Below, in pieces: positions 32,228 through 34,853 of a stretch of 34,853 nt of DNA (within the stretch, counting starts at the first letter, position 1; every line of letters starts with the position of its first letter). The notes under the pieces were generated by a model that saw only the letters and a list, made by a program, of their open reading frames with translations, was not told the origin of the DNA and searched no databases. The translations under genes and the position numbers were made by a program. The DNA comes from Bacteroidales bacterium UBA1219 (GTDB lineage: Bacteria; Bacteroidota; Bacteroidia; Bacteroidales; P3), in the NCBI GenBank assembly GCA_002309295.1, contig DBXF01000051.1, positions 13,008-47,860 of the forward strand, in the 5' to 3' direction.

Positions 32228-33157
32228 ATGAAATATACCGAAAACGCATTAAACATTCTGACAGTTCGTTTATACCCGAAAAAAGGTCCTGCATGGATAA
32301 ATAATAATCTGAAGGGTAATGAATCAGTGGAAACACTATGCACCCTGTTGGAAACCCATGAATATGAATTCGCTAAAAAGCGTAACGTCATTGAATCCGC
32401 TATTTTAGAGACTGCTGATTTCGCTGACGGGGTTGTTGCTTTGGGGGATCCGTCATTCCCTGAGGTTAGAGGCGTGGTTAAACCTGCGGACAGACCATTT
32501 GCGTTATTTTATAAGGGCAATCTGGATTTGTTGCAAAAAAGTAATTTAAACATAGCTGTAATAGGGGTGCTAAATCCCGATGACAGTGTCGCGCTCACGG
32601 AAAAAATCGTCACTACGGAGATATTAAAACATAATGCCACAATAGTTAGCGGGTTGGCTCTGGGATGTGACAGCATAGCTCACAAAACCGCTCTGGACAA
32701 CAACGGAAAAACAATTGCAATACTTCCAAGCGCACTCAACAATATCATACCCAAAGAAAATTCAGAATTGGCCACCGAGATAGTGGAAAAAGGTGGGCTT
32801 CTTGTAAGCGAATACTACCAATCACCCCAGAGTAAAAACGAGATGATCAATCGCTTCATTGTCAGAGACAGACTACAGGCTTTGTTCTCGGATGCGGTAC
32901 TTTTGGCTGCGAGCTATGCCCAAAATAATCAGGGGAATGATTGTGGTTCACGTCATGCAATGAGCAAAGCAAAAGAATACGGCATAAAAAGAGCTGTGAT
33001 TTATAACGAACTGAAACATAACAATGTTCAGGTGTACGATTTGAATCGTCAAATTTTAAGGGATGACCATTCCGTTATTCGCATTGATTCTGCGAATATG
33101 ATAGGAAGCGTAACCAAGTTGGTTACTAAGAATCCAGATGATATCACTTTGTTTTAA
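32228..33157 (+). CDS. DprA/Smf-like Rossmann-fold protein
   Basis: 309-residue relative of DprA, which protects incoming single-stranded DNA and loads RecA. The core is visible: RPFALFYKGNLDLL, IAVIGVLNPDD (the usual GSR motif is changed), IVSGLALGCDSIAHKTAL (residues 139-156), TIAILPSALNNIIPKEN, LLVSEYYQ and a diverged RFIVRDRLQALFSDAVLLAAS. The N-terminal SAM/HhH part and the C-terminal winged helix of full DprA are absent, so this is a divergent accessory version. Last gene of the HAD-PRTase-DprA module; no terminator is evident after it. A DNA- or nucleotide-sensing role in defence is plausible but inferred. Confidence 0.82.
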   Translation: MKYTENALNILTVRLYPKKGPAWINNNLKGNESVETLCTLLETHEYEFAKKRNVIESAILETADFADGVVALGDPSFPEVRGVVKPADRPFALFYKGNLDLLQKSNLNIAVIGVLNPDDSVALTEKIVTTEILKHNATIVSGLALGCDSIAHKTALDNNGKTIAILPSALNNIIPKENSELATEIVEKGGLLVSEYYQSPQSKNEMINRFIVRDRLQALFSDAVLLAASYAQNNQGNDCGSRHAMSKAKEYGIKRAVIYNELKHNNVQVYDLNRQILRDDHSVIRIDSANMIGSVTKLVTKNPDDITLF

Positions 33158-33217
33158 TAAACTTGGCCAAAAATTAGCATTGGGCATCACATTGTAAATA
33201 TTTTTTCCACAGTCATT

Positions 33218-33262
33218 GAATGTTTTGCCGTAAAGCGTCCTTAACTTTGCGGCAAAACATTC
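33218..33262. repeat. 13-bp perfect inverted repeat around a -7 promoter element
   Basis: GAATGTTTTGCCG (33218-33230), 19-bp spacer, CGGCAAAACATTC (33250-33262). The spacer contains TAACTTTG (33242-33249). It could act as an operator, or the RNA/cruciform arms may regulate the promoter. The rest of the 33158-33477 gap is AT-rich with poly-T and shows no gene. Confidence 0.72.
33242..33249 (+). promoter_or_regulatory. Bacteroidetes -7 element for the small membrane-protein genes
   Basis: TAACTTTG, exact TAnnTTTG match, lying inside the inverted repeat at 33218-33262; the leader to the ORF at 33478 would be about 220 nt. Confidence 0.5.
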
Positions 33263-33477
33263 GAGTGTTAATTCGTAATCCGGCCAATTTACTCTGTGAT
33301 AACAATTGCTATCAAACGTGTGCGACAGTCTAATAAAGCTACCTCGTTGACTGTTGCATTGAATAAAATATTATTCTCCATTTTTTTGATTTTTTTTGAG
33401 GGGGATGTTAACCTTTGCCCGATATTAATCATTAAGTATTGTAAACAAATTAAGATAAATTTAAAAACAATACAACA

Positions 33478-33666
33478 ATGGAAAGTGCAATTTTATTTGT
33501 AATCGCGATAAGCCTCGCGTTTGGAGTTGGCTGCATGGGCAGCAAAAGAAAAATCGGTTTCGGACTGGCATTCGTCATCTCACTGTTCAACGTCTTTGTT
33601 GGACTAATAGCAGTGCTGTGTTCAAAAAAGCTGAAAAATGTCGAATCAAAAACAATGGAGGATTAG
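33478..33666 (+). CDS. Small two-helix membrane protein, unknown function
   Basis: 62-residue protein with two predicted membrane helices: ESAILFVIAISLAFGVGCM (about 2-20) and IGFGLAFVISLFNVFVGLIA (about 26-45). A short KRK turn between them gives a hairpin topology, and the C-terminal tail is Lys/Glu-rich. No family recognised. The start ATG at 33478 follows an A-rich leader. It is the first of three tiny membrane-protein genes (3 bp and 22 bp gaps) right after the conflict-gene array. It could be an envelope stress protein, or a membrane partner or antitoxin; no evidence discriminates. Confidence 0.6.
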   Translation: MESAILFVIAISLAFGVGCMGSKRKIGFGLAFVISLFNVFVGLIAVLCSKKLKNVESKTMED

Positions 33667-33669
33667 AAA

Positions 33670-33822
33670 ATGAAAATAGCCGGATGGATATTCGTAATAA
33701 TTGGAAGTCTCTCTTTGCTGGGAGCTATGCTCGGCGGAAGCAGCCCTATCGGTCCTCTTTTCTGGGTGGGATTGGGCATAACCCTGCTCTATTTTGCCAA
33801 AAACAAATCAAAAAAACAATAA
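33670..33822 (+). CDS. Tiny hydrophobic protein, unknown function
   Basis: 50-residue ORF, MKIAGWIFVIIGSLSLLGAM followed by a GGSSPIGP turn and a second helix LFWVGLGITLLYF, then a basic end KNKSKKQ. The predicted topology is a two-helix hairpin with positive residues on the cytoplasmic side, as in many genuine small membrane proteins. ATG at 33670 lies 3 bp after the previous stop. No family assigned; the protein-like composition and clear topology support it as real. Confidence 0.55.
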   Translation: MKIAGWIFVIIGSLSLLGAMLGGSSPIGPLFWVGLGITLLYFAKNKSKKQ

Positions 33823-33844
33823 CAACAAATAAATAGTAATCATT

Positions 33845-34024
33845 ATGAAAGCAGAAAAAATGACCCCGGAAGAAATAGTTAAATTCAACGCAAAAGTAGA
33901 ATACAATCATTGCGTTATTAGTTGGATATTCGACATAATATGCATAATCATAGCGACACCAATGATTTGGGTCGCAATCCACAGAAGAATCAAGTATCGC
34001 AAAAAAATTGAATTGTGCAATTAA
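33845..34024 (+). CDS. Small single-pass membrane protein, unknown function
   Basis: 59-residue ORF. It has an acidic/amphipathic N-terminus (MKAEKMTPEEIVKFNAKVEY), one long hydrophobic helix (about residues 24-45, VISWIFDIICIIIATPMIW) and a strongly basic end (HRRIKYRKKIELCN). Starts 22 bp after the preceding tiny gene. I do not recognise it. Composition and a clear start after an A-rich leader make a real gene more likely than not. Confidence 0.5.
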   Translation: MKAEKMTPEEIVKFNAKVEYNHCVISWIFDIICIIIATPMIWVAIHRRIKYRKKIELCN

Positions 34025-34060
34025 GTGTGATTTTAAACAACAATTTCAAACAAGAGAGAA

Positions 34061-34322
34061 CCATTACTCAGTGAGCGAAGCGAACCCATTTTACAAGATT
34101 CACATAATTTCTTTCGCCGAAGGCGAATAGGGAGACAAAGAAAATCTACAAGATTTACAAGATATGTTCACAATACTAAATTGATTTCAGCGGAGTTCAC
34201 GATTGCTTCGCAATTCGCGAGCCGTAGGCAAGCAGGAAAAACAAAAAATGATAAACAGATACAATCTCGTGAGCCGCAGGCGAGCAGAACAATTCCGAGT
34301 TCCGCTCTCCGAACTCCGAGTT
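34061..34322. repeat. Intergenic cluster of GCC-nnn-GGC hairpins and related palindromes
   Basis: This fills most of the 398-bp gap 34025-34422; no gene is seen. TTCGCC-gaa-GGCGAA lies at 34113-34127. ATTGC-ttc-GCAAT at 34202-34214 is followed by CGCGA and GCC-gta-GGC (34221-34229) ending AAGCAG. CTCGTGAGCC-gca-GGCGAG lies at 34266-34284 ending CAG. GAGTTC...GAACTC (34297-34316) overlaps the palindrome AACTCCGAGTT (34312-34322). The 34202-34235 unit has the same order of two hairpins as the repeats at 1259 and 19656. Confidence 0.6.
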
Positions 34323-34379
34323 AAATTCCCTTGTTCAAAAATATTTTCCTCCGGTGGCGGATAAGTCAAATATTTTGTG

Positions 34380-34387
34380 TAAATTTG
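34380..34387 (+). promoter_or_regulatory. Bacteroidetes -7 element for the ornithine aminotransferase
   Basis: TAAATTTG, exact TAnnTTTG match, 35 bp upstream of the ATG at 34423. Confidence 0.55.
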
Positions 34388-34422
34388 CAGTTCAATTCTA
34401 ACCCGAAAAAACATTAAAAAAT

Positions 34423-34853
34423 ATGACAAAATCAGAACAATACATGGAGATGGAAGCCCGTTACGGTGCTCACAACTACCATCCGCTGCCAGTGGTGCTG
34501 GCCAAAGGTGAAGGTCCTTTCGTTTGGGACTGCGAAGGCAAACGTTATTTCGATTTCCTCTCGGCCTATTCGGCTGTAAACCAAGGCCACTGCCACCCCA
34601 AGATCGTTAAAGCCCTGTGCGACCAGGCCCACGAGCTCACCCTCAGCAGCCGCGCTTTCTACAACAACTGCCTCGGCGAATGGGAGAAATACGTTACCGA
34701 ATACTTCGGCTACGACAAAGTGCTGCCTATGAACAGCGGCGCCGAAGCCGACGAGACCGCCCTTAAGCTGGCCCGCCGCTGGGGTGTGGTGAAAAAAGGC
34801 ATCCCCAACGACGAAGTGATGATCGTTTGCTGCGAAGGCAACTTCCACGGCCG
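34423..34853 (+). CDS. rocD: Ornithine--oxo-acid aminotransferase (5' part only)
   Basis: Class III PLP-dependent aminotransferase converting ornithine and 2-oxoglutarate to glutamate semialdehyde and glutamate, cytoplasmic. 143 N-terminal residues are visible; the gene runs off the right edge (family about 400). Typical ornithine aminotransferase segments: YGAHNYHPLPVVLAKGEG, VWDCEGKRYFDFLSAYSAVN, GHCHPKIVKAL, SRAFYNN, the PLP phosphate-binding MNSGAEADETALKLARRW, and the start of the next block, EGNFHGR. The PLP lysine lies outside the window. The GC-richer codon use matches the genes left of 21000, so the accessory island ends before this gene. Confidence 0.9.
   Translation, partial: MTKSEQYMEMEARYGAHNYHPLPVVLAKGEGPFVWDCEGKRYFDFLSAYSAVNQGHCHPKIVKALCDQAHELTLSSRAFYNNCLGEWEKYVTEYFGYDKVLPMNSGAEADETALKLARRWGVVKKGIPNDEVMIVCCEGNFHG

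Overview
The window looks like a chromosomal contig from an anaerobic member of the Bacteroidetes, most likely order Bacteroidales. The evidence is: promoters of the TAnnTTTG type (TATCTTTG, TATATTTG, TAACTTTG) in front of most transcription units, a type IX secretion sorting domain, Bacteroidetes-style outer-membrane and lipoprotein genes, and a HydG-type radical SAM maturase, which implies [FeFe]-hydrogenase. No rRNA, tRNA, CRISPR array, transposase or phage structural gene was seen.

Layout. 1-1048 (minus): a TM1266-like hydrogenase-system regulator and the 5' part of hydG. 1211-1347: a cluster of palindromic repeats. 1549-4750 (plus): a small T9SS cargo protein followed by three tandem paralogues sharing an exported N-terminal domain; the last carries a FISUMP-like C-terminal domain. 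4864-7227: MATE exporter and an orphan sensor kinase. 7346-8077 (minus): AlkD-like DNA glycosylase. 8251-11982: small lipoprotein, NrnA-type DHH phosphoesterase and three FKBP lipoproteins. 12049-13656 (minus): C69 dipeptidase. 13899-18128: coiled-coil lipoprotein, unknown exported protein, and an exported caspase-fold protein that has lost both catalytic residues. 18208-19623: M17 leucyl aminopeptidase. 19818-20963 (minus): DUF819 membrane protein.

From 21094 to about 34024 the window is an accessory, conflict-rich island. It opens with an AbiEi/AbiEii (type IV toxin-antitoxin) pair on the minus strand and a divergent three-gene HipB-HipS-HipT module behind three palindromic operators. Then comes a long same-strand array: exported caspase-like protease, ECF sigma factor, single-pass probable anti-sigma factor, exported TPR-CHAT protease, AbiH-family protein, HAD-like protein, ComF-like phosphoribosyltransferase and DprA/Smf-like protein. 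Three tiny membrane proteins follow, behind a promoter enclosed in a 13-bp inverted repeat. Housekeeping sequence resumes at 34423 with the start of an ornithine aminotransferase.

The two most interesting units are (a) caspase/sigma/anti-sigma/CHAT/AbiH, which reads as a protease-gated sigma-factor circuit combined with an abortive-infection effector, and (b) HAD/PRTase/DprA-like, which pairs relatives of two competence proteins outside a competence context. Their functions are inferred from domain content and gene order only. A second theme is a family of short double-hairpin repeats (1259-1347, 19656-19697 and a related cluster at 34061-34322) whose stems differ in sequence but keep pairing, with constant linker and tail.
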